Assembly: GCA_934667625.1 (NCBI GenBank) | Contig: CAKUMH010000013.1 | Coordinates: 1-22,658, forward strand | Direction: 5' to 3' | Length of the DNA stretch: 22,658 nt | From: an uncultured Elusimicrobiales bacterium | Lineage (GTDB): Bacteria; Elusimicrobiota; Elusimicrobia; Elusimicrobiales; Elusimicrobiaceae | Shown: positions 1-6,079 of the stretch, piece after piece | Layout of the letters: the number at the start of each line of letters is the position of its first letter | How positions within the stretch are numbered: the first letter of the stretch is position 1 | Notes under the pieces: model-generated | Seen by the model: only the letters and a program-made list of their open reading frames with translations | Told to the model about the DNA's origin: nothing | The model's database searches: none | Program-made: the position numbers and the translations under genes

Positions 1-76
1 AGAAGGGTTGCGCTTTGCAATCCGCGAAGGTGGCCACACGGTGGGTGCCGGCGTTGTTACCAAAATTATTGAGTAG
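1..76 (+). CDS. tuf: Elongation factor Tu, C-terminal end (5' truncated by window edge)
   Basis: Reading from base 2, 24 codons end at TAG 74-76. They give the very conserved EF-Tu C-terminus: EGLRFAIREGGHTVGAG followed by VVTKIIE, part of the third beta-barrel domain. EF-Tu delivers aminoacyl-tRNA to the ribosome as a GTP complex. The order tuf, rpmG, tRNA-Trp, secE, nusG downstream is a widespread bacterial arrangement and supports the call. The rest of the gene lies outside the window. Confidence 0.95.
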   Translation, partial: EGLRFAIREGGHTVGAGVVTKIIE

Positions 77-98
77 TAAAATTGTTTAGTTCACTGTG

Positions 99-124
99 GC
101 GGGGGCATGTAACAATGCCCCCGC
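99..124 (+). other. Perfect 10-bp hairpin between tuf and rpmG
   Basis: GCGGGGGCAT (99-108) pairs perfectly with ATGCCCCCGC (115-124) around the loop GTAACA. It sits 22 nt after the tuf stop. No U-tract follows, so it is not a standard intrinsic terminator. It may protect or define the 3' end of tuf mRNA, or mark a processing site between tuf and the rpmG operon. The role is inference. Confidence 0.5.
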
Positions 125-183
125 GGATATCGTGGACGGAACCCAAAATTGAGGGATACCCTCTATAAGTTAAGGATAGAAAG

Positions 184-342
184 ATGGCTACTGAAAGATT
201 AACGATCGCGCTGGTTTGCACCGAATGCAAAAACAAGAACTACTATCAAGTGCGCGGCAAAAAGAAAGAATACAAATTGGAGCTCAACAAGTTCTGCAAA
301 AAATGCGGTAAGAGCACCAAACACAAAGAAGGCAAAGCCTAA
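184..342 (+). CDS. rpmG: 50S ribosomal protein L33
   Basis: This 52-aa protein is too short for a 60-aa ORF cutoff but is a clear L33: MATERLTIALVCTECK, then YYQVRGKKKEYKLELNKFC. L33 is a small protein of the large ribosomal subunit near the E site. Two zinc-ribbon pairs are intact, C12-x2-C15 and C38-x2-C41, so this is the zinc-binding (C+) form. ATG 184 is preceded by an AAGGATAG Shine-Dalgarno-like stretch. The gene is followed 9 nt later by tRNA-Trp and then secE-nusG, probably as one transcript. Confidence 0.95.
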   Translation: MATERLTIALVCTECKNKNYYQVRGKKKEYKLELNKFCKKCGKSTKHKEGKA

Positions 343-351
343 GATTTTTGT

Positions 352-426
352 GGGAGCGTCGGTTAACTGGTAAACCACCGGTCTCCAAAACCGGGACTGA
401 AGGTTCGAGTCCTTCCGCTCCTGCCA
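352..426 (+). tRNA. trnW: tRNA-Trp (anticodon CCA)
   Basis: A full cloverleaf can be drawn. The acceptor stem pairs 352-358 with 416-422 (first pair G-U), with discriminator G423 and an encoded CCA at 424-426. The D stem is 361-364/373-376. The anticodon stem is 378-382/390-394, with loop CTCCAAA and anticodon CCA at 385-387. The variable loop has four bases. The T stem is 399-403/411-415 with loop TTCGAGT. A tRNA-Trp between rpmG and secE is a common bacterial arrangement; the tRNA is presumably cut out of the operon transcript. Confidence 0.95.
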
Positions 427-454
427 GGTTTTATACCAAGGAAAATGGATATTT

Positions 455-643
455 ATGAATAAAGCAATCAATTTTCTGAAGCAGTCCGTTGGCGAGCTGA
501 AAAAATCCACCTGGCTTTCCAGACAGGAAGTGGTGCAATCCACCATCCTGGTTGCAATTGTGGTGGCGTTGGTGTCTGCATACGTCGGCGTCATTGATTT
601 CGGCCTGACCAAAGTGTTGGGTTTTGTGGTCGGGGGTCGCTAA
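455..643 (+). CDS. secE: Preprotein translocase subunit SecE
   Basis: The 62-aa product has the short single-span SecE layout. An amphipathic N-terminal helix (NFLKQSVGELKKSTWLSRQE, about residues 6-25) carries the conserved EL-K--W pattern, and one membrane helix covers about residues 29-57. SecE clamps SecY in the protein-export channel. ATG 455 follows an AAGGAAAA Shine-Dalgarno. The stop TAA (641-643) overlaps the nusG start (TAATG), so the two genes are translationally coupled. The length matches the minimal form found outside the enterobacteria. Confidence 0.93.
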   Translation: MNKAINFLKQSVGELKKSTWLSRQEVVQSTILVAIVVALVSAYVGVIDFGLTKVLGFVVGGR

Positions 644-1176
644 TGTCTGAGGAAAAGGCTTGGTACGTCGTGCATACTCAAACGGGGCACGAGGATAAAG
701 TTAGAGAAAAAATTCTGCTTAATATTGACATCCAGGGCTTCGCGGACCGTGTTTTCCAGGTGCTGGTTCCCACCGAAGAAGTCGTAGAAGTAAGACAAAA
801 CAAGAAAATTTTGCGCAAACGGAAATTTTTCCCTGGTTATGTGCTGGTTCAAATGAATATGACCAGCGAAGCATATTGGTTTATCAAGAGCATTACGGGT
901 GTGACCGGGTTCTTGGGCGATCCGAATCCCGTTCCGCTACCGGAAGAAGAAATTGCCGGTATTGTGGAATTGACGGACAACACCTCCGGCAAACCCAAAC
1001 ATGTGGTGGAATTTGAACGTGGCGAAAGCGTCCGCATTACGGAGGGCCCGTTCAAGCACTTTATCGGCGTAGTGGAAGAGGTCAACGACCAAAAGAACAA
1101 ATTGAAGGTAATGGTTACCGTGTTTGACCGCGCCACCCCGGTGGAAGTGGATTTCCTCCAGGTGGAAAAGAACTAG
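643..1176 (+). CDS. nusG: Transcription termination/antitermination protein NusG
   Basis: The 177-aa protein has the NGN domain (residues 1 to about 110, with WYVVHTQTGHEDKV and KFFPGYVLVQM) followed by a KOW domain at about 125-160 (GESVRITEGPFKHFIGVVEE). It ends in the typical VEVDFLQVEKN. NusG binds the RNA polymerase clamp to promote elongation, and couples to Rho or the ribosome. The ATG overlaps the secE stop by one base. No insert domain of the type seen in Thermotoga or Aquifex is present. If the window indeed ends at an rRNA operon, NusG would also take part in boxA antitermination there. Confidence 0.96.
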   Translation: MSEEKAWYVVHTQTGHEDKVREKILLNIDIQGFADRVFQVLVPTEEVVEVRQNKKILRKRKFFPGYVLVQMNMTSEAYWFIKSITGVTGFLGDPNPVPLPEEEIAGIVELTDNTSGKPKHVVEFERGESVRITEGPFKHFIGVVEEVNDQKNKLKVMVTVFDRATPVEVDFLQVEKN

Positions 1177-1220
1177 ATTTTACCGCAGTAACGCAGTAAA
1201 AAATATGGAGTAACAACAAA

Positions 1221-1655
1221 ATGGCAAAAGAGAAAAAAATTAAAGGTTACATCAAGTTGCAGATTCCTGCCGGTGCCGCTAATCCGGCCCCGCCAGTGGG
1301 TCCGGCCTTGGGCCAGCATGGTGTAAACATCATGGAATTCTGCAAACAATTCAACGCCAAAACGGCTAAAATGGAAAAAGGAATCAAGATCCCGGTCATC
1401 ATTACGGTATACGAAGACCGCTCCTTCTCCTTCATCACCAAGATGCCGCCCATGGCTGTGCTGATTATCAAGGAGTTGGGCCTTGCAAAAGGTTCCGGCG
1501 CTCCGCACAAAGATAAAGTCGGCAAGATCACCCAAGCCCAGTGCGAAAAAATCGCCGCGCAGAAACTGCCCGATTTGAACACGAAAGACATCAAACAGGC
1601 TGCCGAAATGGTAAAAGGCACCTGCCGCAGCATGGGTGTGGACGTAGTAAAATAA
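1221..1655 (+). CDS. rplK: 50S ribosomal protein L11
   Basis: The 144-aa product is full length and begins with the L11 signature: KGYIKLQIPAGAANPAPPVG, then PALGQHGVNIMEFCKQFN. The C-terminal rRNA-binding domain includes GSGAPHKDKVGKIT and ends at MGVDVVK. L11 forms the GTPase-associated centre with 23S rRNA. ATG 1221 follows a GGAG Shine-Dalgarno. In the 44-nt gap after nusG, an 8-nt direct repeat CGCAGTAA occurs twice back to back (1184-1199); its function is unknown. rplA follows in the same operon. Confidence 0.97.
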   Translation: MAKEKKIKGYIKLQIPAGAANPAPPVGPALGQHGVNIMEFCKQFNAKTAKMEKGIKIPVIITVYEDRSFSFITKMPPMAVLIIKELGLAKGSGAPHKDKVGKITQAQCEKIAAQKLPDLNTKDIKQAAEMVKGTCRSMGVDVVK

Positions 1656-1708
1656 ATTTAAACTGAGGGAGGGCGTAAGCGCCCGTTACAACCTAAGGAG
1701 TGTTTAAG

Positions 1709-2383
1709 ATGGGAAAAAGAATGGAAGCTGCGCTTAAAGCGTACGATAAGTCCAAAGTGTACACGTTGGAAGAAGGCGCGCAGATCGTAAAAGATAATGC
1801 GAAAGCCAAATTTGACGAAACTGTTGAAATCCACGTGAAACTGGGCATTGATACCAAAAAGGCTGACCAGCAGGTCCGCACCACCGTTGCTTTGCCGCAC
1901 GGTACGGGTAAGACTAAACGCATCGCTGTCATCGCCAAAGGCGAACACGTGCAAGAGGCCCAACAGGCCGGCGCCGACAGAGTGGGCTGCGAAGATATCG
2001 TAGAAGAAGTGCTCAAAGGCAAAATTGACTTTGATGTCCTCGTTGCGACCCCGGACACGATGAAAGACTTGGCCAAAGCGGCCAAAATCTTGGGTCCGCG
2101 CGGTTTGATGCCGAACCCGAAGAGCGGAACCGTCACCTTTGATTTGGCTAACACCATCAAAGCGTTGAAGGCTGGCCGTATTGAGTTCAAAGCCGATGCC
2201 TATGGTATTGTGCACGCCATTATTGGTAAAGCGTCTTTTGATGCTGCCAAATTGGCGGAAAATGCAAAAGCCGTTATGGACACTATCCTTCGCGTAAAAC
2301 CGAGCACCTCCAAAGGGGTGTACGTGCAAAGCGTAGCGCTCAGCTCCACCATGGGGCCCGGCGTATTCGTCACCCACAAATAG
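1709..2383 (+). CDS. rplA: 50S ribosomal protein L1
   Basis: The 224-aa protein matches L1 along its length, including VRTTVALPHGTGKTKR, GPRGLMPNPKSGTVT and the C-terminal SSTMGPGVFV. L1 forms the stalk of the ribosomal E site and in many bacteria represses its own operon. I choose ATG 1709 over the in-frame GTG at 1700 because the Shine-Dalgarno TAAGGAG (1694-1700) overlaps that GTG and is correctly spaced for 1709. A small hairpin (GGGCG 1671-1675, loop TAAG, CGCCC 1680-1684) lies just upstream. It could modulate translation, but its match to an L1 site is not evident. A strong terminator follows. Confidence 0.97.
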   Translation: MGKRMEAALKAYDKSKVYTLEEGAQIVKDNAKAKFDETVEIHVKLGIDTKKADQQVRTTVALPHGTGKTKRIAVIAKGEHVQEAQQAGADRVGCEDIVEEVLKGKIDFDVLVATPDTMKDLAKAAKILGPRGLMPNPKSGTVTFDLANTIKALKAGRIEFKADAYGIVHAIIGKASFDAAKLAENAKAVMDTILRVKPSTSKGVYVQSVALSSTMGPGVFVTHK

Positions 2384-2402
2384 TTGTTCTCTTTTGCAAT
2401 GT

Positions 2403-2439
2403 AAAAAGGCCCCAGCCGCTACGGCTTGGGGCCTTTTTT
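2403..2439 (+). terminator. Intrinsic terminator of the secE-nusG-rplK-rplA operon
   Basis: AAAAAGGCCCCA and GCCG pair with CGGC and TGGGGCCTTTTT around a CTA loop, with one bulged T, followed by a T-run. It lies 20 nt after the rplA stop and separates the ribosomal operon from the protease gene. Confidence 0.92.
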
Positions 2440-2507
2440 GGCAGAACTGGCCCGGAAAGGAACTTGGTTGGGGCTCATTTATTGGTAAAATAAGAGTGGC
2501 GATTTTT

Positions 2508-3500
2508 ATGAGACGACTTCTCTTTTTGTTATTGACGGCTGTTTTTGTATTGCCGCTGCAGGCGCAGGTGGGCGTGCTGTCTGTTTCCGACGAGAATAAA
2601 TACGAAACAAAAGAAGATTTTTACCATACTTTTGAGTATTTTATTTCCAATTCCGCCGGGCAAGGCGCCAAATGCCAGGCCACACGCATCGGTCGGCGCT
2701 GGTTTGCCACGGCCGCGCACTGTGTGGCGGAGCTGTGCCGGGAGGGCTGCACGCTCCAGTTAGATTTGTTGGAGCAGCCCGTTTCCGCATTGGCCGCGGT
2801 TACGCATTCGCCCAAAAAACCGGCTGTCTTTATTTTCCCAGGGTATTCGTCCAATACTTTTGTAAAAAACGATTTTGCACTCTTTCGGTTGGATTTGGAT
2901 CGCACCCCGCTCACCTATTACCGTCGTGCTACGCCTAAACGCCCGTATAACGCCGTTTTGCGCCAAAGCCAATTCCAGGCCTTTCTGGATAAAAATCGGC
3001 GTGCTAAGAGCCAATTTGCCCACATAAAAAGCCCGCAATTCCCAGCCTTGGTGCTGTTTGATGAGGGCAATTACCGCATTGACCGAAAATTGTCCGTCGT
3101 TTCCATTTTTGGCGGGAAGCGCGAGATAAAGCCCAATCCGTATCCGGTTTACTATCTCAAGCAGTTAGGTTTTGCGTATACCACCAATTTTGGCATCCGC
3201 CAAGGGATGAGCGGCTCCGGCGTAATGGCCAACACAGGGGAACTGGTGGGGATTATATCGGCCCATCTTACTTCTTCGCAAATTTCGGCGTTAGGGGCCA
3301 CAAAGACAAAAGACTATTTTGTCTTTCCGGTTTTTAATGCGCAGGTGGCGGCGTTTATGGAAAGCGTGATGGGGAGCGATTATTATAAATTAGATTGGAA
3401 GGATTGTTTTCCGTCTTTTGTGCGCAAAACAGGCCAACGTGACAAAACAGTGCTAAATGCCGTAGAATGGGTCAACAAGCATGGTGTATCTAAAAAGTAA
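2508..3500 (+). CDS. Secreted trypsin-like serine protease (S1/chymotrypsin fold)
   Basis: The 330-aa protein starts with a signal peptide (MRRLLFLLLTAVFVLPLQAQ, cleavage near residue 20). The catalytic triad is visible: His71 in FATAAHC, Asp122 in NDFALFRLD and Ser235 in GMSGSG. A possible disulfide partner pair is Cys56/Cys72, as in other trypsin-fold enzymes. A roughly 100-residue segment (about 130-225) between Asp and Ser is longer than in classical trypsins. No PDZ domain is seen, so it is not DegP/HtrA. The open frame runs back to 2394, but that part overlaps the rplA terminator and is not credible; ATG 2508 begins the signal peptide. The Shine-Dalgarno is weak. The substrate is unknown; it is probably periplasmic or extracellular. 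Confidence 0.85.
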   Translation: MRRLLFLLLTAVFVLPLQAQVGVLSVSDENKYETKEDFYHTFEYFISNSAGQGAKCQATRIGRRWFATAAHCVAELCREGCTLQLDLLEQPVSALAAVTHSPKKPAVFIFPGYSSNTFVKNDFALFRLDLDRTPLTYYRRATPKRPYNAVLRQSQFQAFLDKNRRAKSQFAHIKSPQFPALVLFDEGNYRIDRKLSVVSIFGGKREIKPNPYPVYYLKQLGFAYTTNFGIRQGMSGSGVMANTGELVGIISAHLTSSQISALGATKTKDYFVFPVFNAQVAAFMESVMGSDYYKLDWKDCFPSFVRKTGQRDKTVLNAVEWVNKHGVSKK

Positions 3501-3531
3501 AAAAGCTCCGCTTGTACGCGGAGCTTTTTAA
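3501..3531. terminator. Bidirectional terminator between protease gene and obgE
   Basis: AAAAGCTCCGC (3501-3511) pairs perfectly with GCGGAGCTTTT (3518-3528) around loop TTGTAC. T-runs exist on both strands, so it can end the plus-strand protease transcript and the minus-strand obgE transcript, whose stop is at 3534. Confidence 0.92.
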
Positions 3532-3533
3532 AA

Positions 3534-4931
3534 CTATTCTTCTTCGGACGCTTGGGCCCGTTTGGCTTGTCTGCGGGCTTTTCGCTTTTCCAACCGTTCC
3601 TGCTTGGTGGCGCGGCGTTTGTACCCGGCGTGTTCGGGCGCAGTCGGGGCTTCGTTGTCAAAATCGCCGTTCCACTCAAACTCTTTTCCGCCGACGATCA
3701 GCGTGTCCCCATCTTGCACGCCAAACTTGCCAAGGGCTTTTTCCAACCCGATTTTTTTGAAGATACCGCGCAAGCGGGCCACGGCTTCCGGTTGGGAAAA
3801 ATTGGTCATGGCGATGAATTCTTCCACTTTTTTGCCCGTAATATGGATAATATCTTCCTCATCACGGGAAATGGAGAAAATCGGTTCCACTTTATGCATG
3901 GCAGCGGTTTTTTCTTCCACCAGGGGCGGTTCCACCGGGGTAGCCGCCAAAATTTTGACTACCTCATCCAATACTTTATTGACTCCTTCTCCGGTGGCGG
4001 CACTCATGAGCATGACTTTATGTTTTTTGAATTTCTTTTTCAGCGTTTCATACGCTTTTTGTGCCGCTGGCAAATCCATTTTGTTGACGACCAAAATGCG
4101 CGGCTTTTCAAAGAGTTTTTTGTCAAACGTTTTTAATTCGTTTTCAATCACCTTGACGGATTTTTCCGCGCTCATGCCGTCAAATCCGTCCGGGTCCACC
4201 AGATGCAGCAGCACGCGGGTGCGTTCAATGTGCTTTAAAAATTGCGTACCGAGGCCCTTGCCCTCGCTGGCGCCTTCAATAATGCCAGGAATATCCGCGG
4301 TGGCAAAACTAAGTCCCTTGTGCAGCGTAATGCCCAAATTGGGGTTTAAGGTGGTGAACGGATAGTCCGCAATGCGCGGGCGCGCGGCGGAGATACGGCT
4401 TAAAAAAGTGCTTTTGCCCGCGTTGGGAAACCCGACCAGGCCCAAGTCCGCCAGTACCTTTAACTCTAAAATCAGCGTTACTTCTTCGCCGGGCTGGCCG
4501 TTTTCGGCGATGTGCGGGGCTGTATTATTGCGCGTTTTAAAGGATTGGTTCCCGCGCCCGCCCATGCCGCCTTTGGCTACCAAAAATTCTTGGCCAGGGC
4601 GCGTTAAATCGGCAATAGTTTGTCCATCCTTTTTGACCAAAGTGCCACAGGGAACCAGGACGTATTTGTTCTCTCCGGCGCGGCCTGTTTTGTTGTATGT
4701 ACCGCCCTTTTCGCCGTTTTGTGCCTCAATGTGCGGGTTGTAGGCAAGTTCCAAAAGGGTGGTCAAGTTTGGCTCCGCCTTTAAAATAATGTCTCCGCCC
4801 TTTCCGCCGCAGCCGCCGTTCGGGCCGCCGAATTCAATAAATTTTTCGCGGCGGAACGACAGGCAGCCGTCTCCGCCTTTGCCGGCGGTGAGGTAAATTT
4901 TCACACGGTCTAAGAAGCTTCCGGATTGCAT
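3534..4931 (-). CDS. obgE: GTPase Obg/CgtA, ribosome assembly
   Basis: The 465-aa protein has three parts. The glycine-rich Obg domain covers residues 1 to about 158 (GKGGDGCLSFRREKFIEFGG). The G domain has P-loop GFPNAGKST (167-175), the switch TTLNPNLG, DIPG (213-216) and NKMD (283-286). A C-terminal OCT domain at about 345-420 includes FGVQDGDTLIVGGKEFEW. A Lys/Arg-rich tail follows (about 435-465). Obg is an essential GTPase in 50S subunit maturation and stress signalling. ATG 4931 has a GGAAAGGA Shine-Dalgarno. It follows a 49-aa ORF by 14 nt and lies near rpmA/rplU, the usual rplU-rpmA-obg neighbourhood. Confidence 0.97.
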   Translation of the reverse strand: MQSGSFLDRVKIYLTAGKGGDGCLSFRREKFIEFGGPNGGCGGKGGDIILKAEPNLTTLLELAYNPHIEAQNGEKGGTYNKTGRAGENKYVLVPCGTLVKKDGQTIADLTRPGQEFLVAKGGMGGRGNQSFKTRNNTAPHIAENGQPGEEVTLILELKVLADLGLVGFPNAGKSTFLSRISAARPRIADYPFTTLNPNLGITLHKGLSFATADIPGIIEGASEGKGLGTQFLKHIERTRVLLHLVDPDGFDGMSAEKSVKVIENELKTFDKKLFEKPRILVVNKMDLPAAQKAYETLKKKFKKHKVMLMSAATGEGVNKVLDEVVKILAATPVEPPLVEEKTAAMHKVEPIFSISRDEEDIIHITGKKVEEFIAMTNFSQPEAVARLRGIFKKIGLEKALGKFGVQDGDTLIVGGKEFEWNGDFDNEAPTAPEHAGYKRRATKQERLEKRKARRQAKRAQASEEE

Positions 4932-4945
4932 AAAAAGTCCTTTCC

Positions 4946-5095
4946 TTATTCGTTAAAATCGTTTTGGGCCAATAATTTTTTGGCCAATTGCCGTTTTGCT
5001 TTTGTGCGGGCACGCTTGACCTTGGCGCGCGCGGACGCTTTGGTGCAGGTGTAAACCCATTCGTCTTGCGAAACGTGCAATTCGTCTTTTTTCAT
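4946..5095 (-). CDS. Small basic protein of unknown function upstream of obgE (49 aa)
   Basis: On the minus strand, ATG 5095 opens a 49-codon frame ending with TAA at 4948-4946, only 14 nt before obgE. The product has an acidic/polar start (MKKDELHVSQDEWVYTCTKA) and a strongly basic middle (SARAKVKRARTKAKRQLAKK), so it could bind nucleic acid or ribosomes. I do not recognise a family. Support for a real gene: its tight spacing to obgE, and the fact that it fills the gap between the rpmA terminator and obgE. Against: no Shine-Dalgarno is visible, and a TATGAT box ends only 3 nt before the ATG, which would make it leaderless or mis-called. Confidence 0.55.
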   Translation of the reverse strand: MKKDELHVSQDEWVYTCTKASARAKVKRARTKAKRQLAKKLLAQNDFNE

Positions 5096-5140
5096 TCTAT
5101 CATACGCGGGCCCGTTTGGAGCGCCGCAAAAATTACTACA

Positions 5141-5173
5141 AAAAAAGCGGCAGGAAAAATCCTGCCGCTTTTT
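5141..5173 (-). terminator. Intrinsic terminator after rpmA
   Basis: GCGGCAGGA (5147-5155) pairs with TCCTGCCGC (5160-5168) around an AAAA loop, flanked by A- and T-runs on both sides. On the minus strand it follows the rpmA stop (5188) and should uncouple rplU-rpmA from the 49-aa ORF and obgE. Confidence 0.9.
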
Positions 5174-5187
5174 AAACTGTGAAGCGC

Positions 5188-5574
5188 TTATTTGGCCGCG
5201 TCGGCTTTTTTGGCTTTGGCGGGAGCTTTTTTCGCTGCCGGTTTTTTGGCGGCGGGCTTTTTGGCGGCTTTTACGGCCGTCTTTTTAGCGGGCTCTTGTT
5301 TCGCTTCTTTTACTTCCGCAACTTTAGGGTATACGGAAATTTTCTTTTTGCCTCTGGTCACCCATTCAAAAGTGACGATACCGGCGACGCGGGCAAAAAG
5401 GCTGTCATCGCTGCTTCTGGTCACGTTGGTACCGGGCAAGAATTTGGTACCGCGTTGGCGGACGATGATTTCCCCAGCGTTCACAAACTGGGAGCCGTAG
5501 CGTTTAATGCCTAAACGCTGGCCGTGGCTGTCTCTTCCGTTGGAGGAAGAACCTTGTGCTTTTGTATGTGCCAT
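5188..5574 (-). CDS. rpmA: 50S ribosomal protein L27 with Lys/Ala-rich C-terminal tail
   Basis: Residues 1 to about 85 are a normal L27 (MAHTKAQGSSSNGRDSHGQR, KRYGSQFVNAGEIIVRQRGT). L27 lies at the peptidyl transferase centre. The protein is 128 aa, about 40 longer than the usual 85-90. The extra part is low-complexity and highly basic, with repeats such as AAKKPAAKKPAAKKAPAKAK, resembling histone H1-like tails. The N-terminus lacks the cleaved extension seen in Firmicutes L27. It starts 15 nt after rplU with a GGGAG Shine-Dalgarno. The tail is encoded in frame without a break, so it is not a frameshift artefact. Confidence 0.94.
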   Translation of the reverse strand: MAHTKAQGSSSNGRDSHGQRLGIKRYGSQFVNAGEIIVRQRGTKFLPGTNVTRSSDDSLFARVAGIVTFEWVTRGKKKISVYPKVAEVKEAKQEPAKKTAVKAAKKPAAKKPAAKKAPAKAKKADAAK

Positions 5575-5589
5575 AGTTTAGTCTCCCAA

Positions 5590-5901
5590 TTACGCGAACT
5601 GGATATCCGTAATTTTAATTTGCGTCAAATCCTGTCTGTGGCCGATGGTTCTTTCGTAACCTTTTTTCGGTCTCTTTTTGAAAACGAGGATTTTCGGACC
5701 TCTCAAATGTTTGACCACTTGAGCGGTGACCTTGGCCGTGTTAGCGGCTTTGGCATCTGCCGAGGTACCTTCTTCGTTAGCGGCCCAGAGAACTTTCAGT
5801 TCCACATTGGCGCCCACTTCCGCGTCCAGTTTTTCAACCTGCAGATTTTGACCGGGTTTCACCCAGTACTGTTTTCCACCAGTTTCAATAATTGCGTACA
5901 T
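5590..5901 (-). CDS. rplU: 50S ribosomal protein L21
   Basis: The 103-aa product begins MYAIIETGGKQYWVKPGQNL, the L21 signature, and ends with GYERTIGHRQDLTQIKITDI. L21 binds 23S rRNA next to L20. The open frame extends upstream to 6087, but that region carries promoter-like sequence and no L21 homology, so ATG 5901 is used. Two extended -10 boxes on the minus strand could drive the gene: one at 5998-5993, giving a leader of about 80 nt, and one at 5913-5908, only 6 nt before the ATG, giving a leaderless message. rpmA follows in the same operon. Confidence 0.96.
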   Translation of the reverse strand: MYAIIETGGKQYWVKPGQNLQVEKLDAEVGANVELKVLWAANEEGTSADAKAANTAKVTAQVVKHLRGPKILVFKKRPKKGYERTIGHRQDLTQIKITDIQFA

Positions 5902-5907
5902 AAGTTT

Positions 5908-5916
5908 ATTATACCA
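5908..5916 (-). promoter_or_regulatory. Extended -10 box just upstream of rplU ATG
   Basis: On the minus strand TGG precedes a perfect TATAAT (5913-5908). Exactly 6 nt separate it from ATG 5901, so transcription would start at or next to the start codon. No TTGACA-like -35 is visible at 17 nt; an extended -10 can compensate. Confidence 0.45.
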
Positions 5917-5992
5917 AATAAAGAGACACCTCTCCCGTCCCCTTGCCTTGCGGCCGGGGCCAAAAGGGCGTACTCCCTTAATTTGTATATAT

Positions 5993-6001
5993 ATTATAGC
6001 A
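5993..6001 (-). promoter_or_regulatory. Second extended -10 box upstream of rplU
   Basis: TGC-TATAAT on the minus strand (TATAAT 5998-5993). Predicted start is near 5986, giving a leader of about 85 nt. That leader contains CCCC...GGGG enclosing a GCC-GCAA-GGC hairpin (GNRA-type tetraloop), which could be a regulatory leader for L21. The -35 is not recognisable. Confidence 0.45.
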
Positions 6002-6079
6002 TAAACGGCGCGGGTTTTACTGGCGGCCGTGCAGAGAGAGTGCAAATTTAATAAAATATAAAAAAGAGATTTAAGGATT

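Noticed and set aside
1184..1199. Tandem CGCAGTAA repeat before rplK
   Set aside because: Only two copies and no link to a known L1 or L11 binding site; probably chance.
3552..4743. Long plus-strand ORFs opposite obgE (and similar ones opposite mnmA, thyX, glgC and the exported protein)
   Set aside because: They are antisense shadows of strongly supported genes and show no domain, signal or ribosome binding site.
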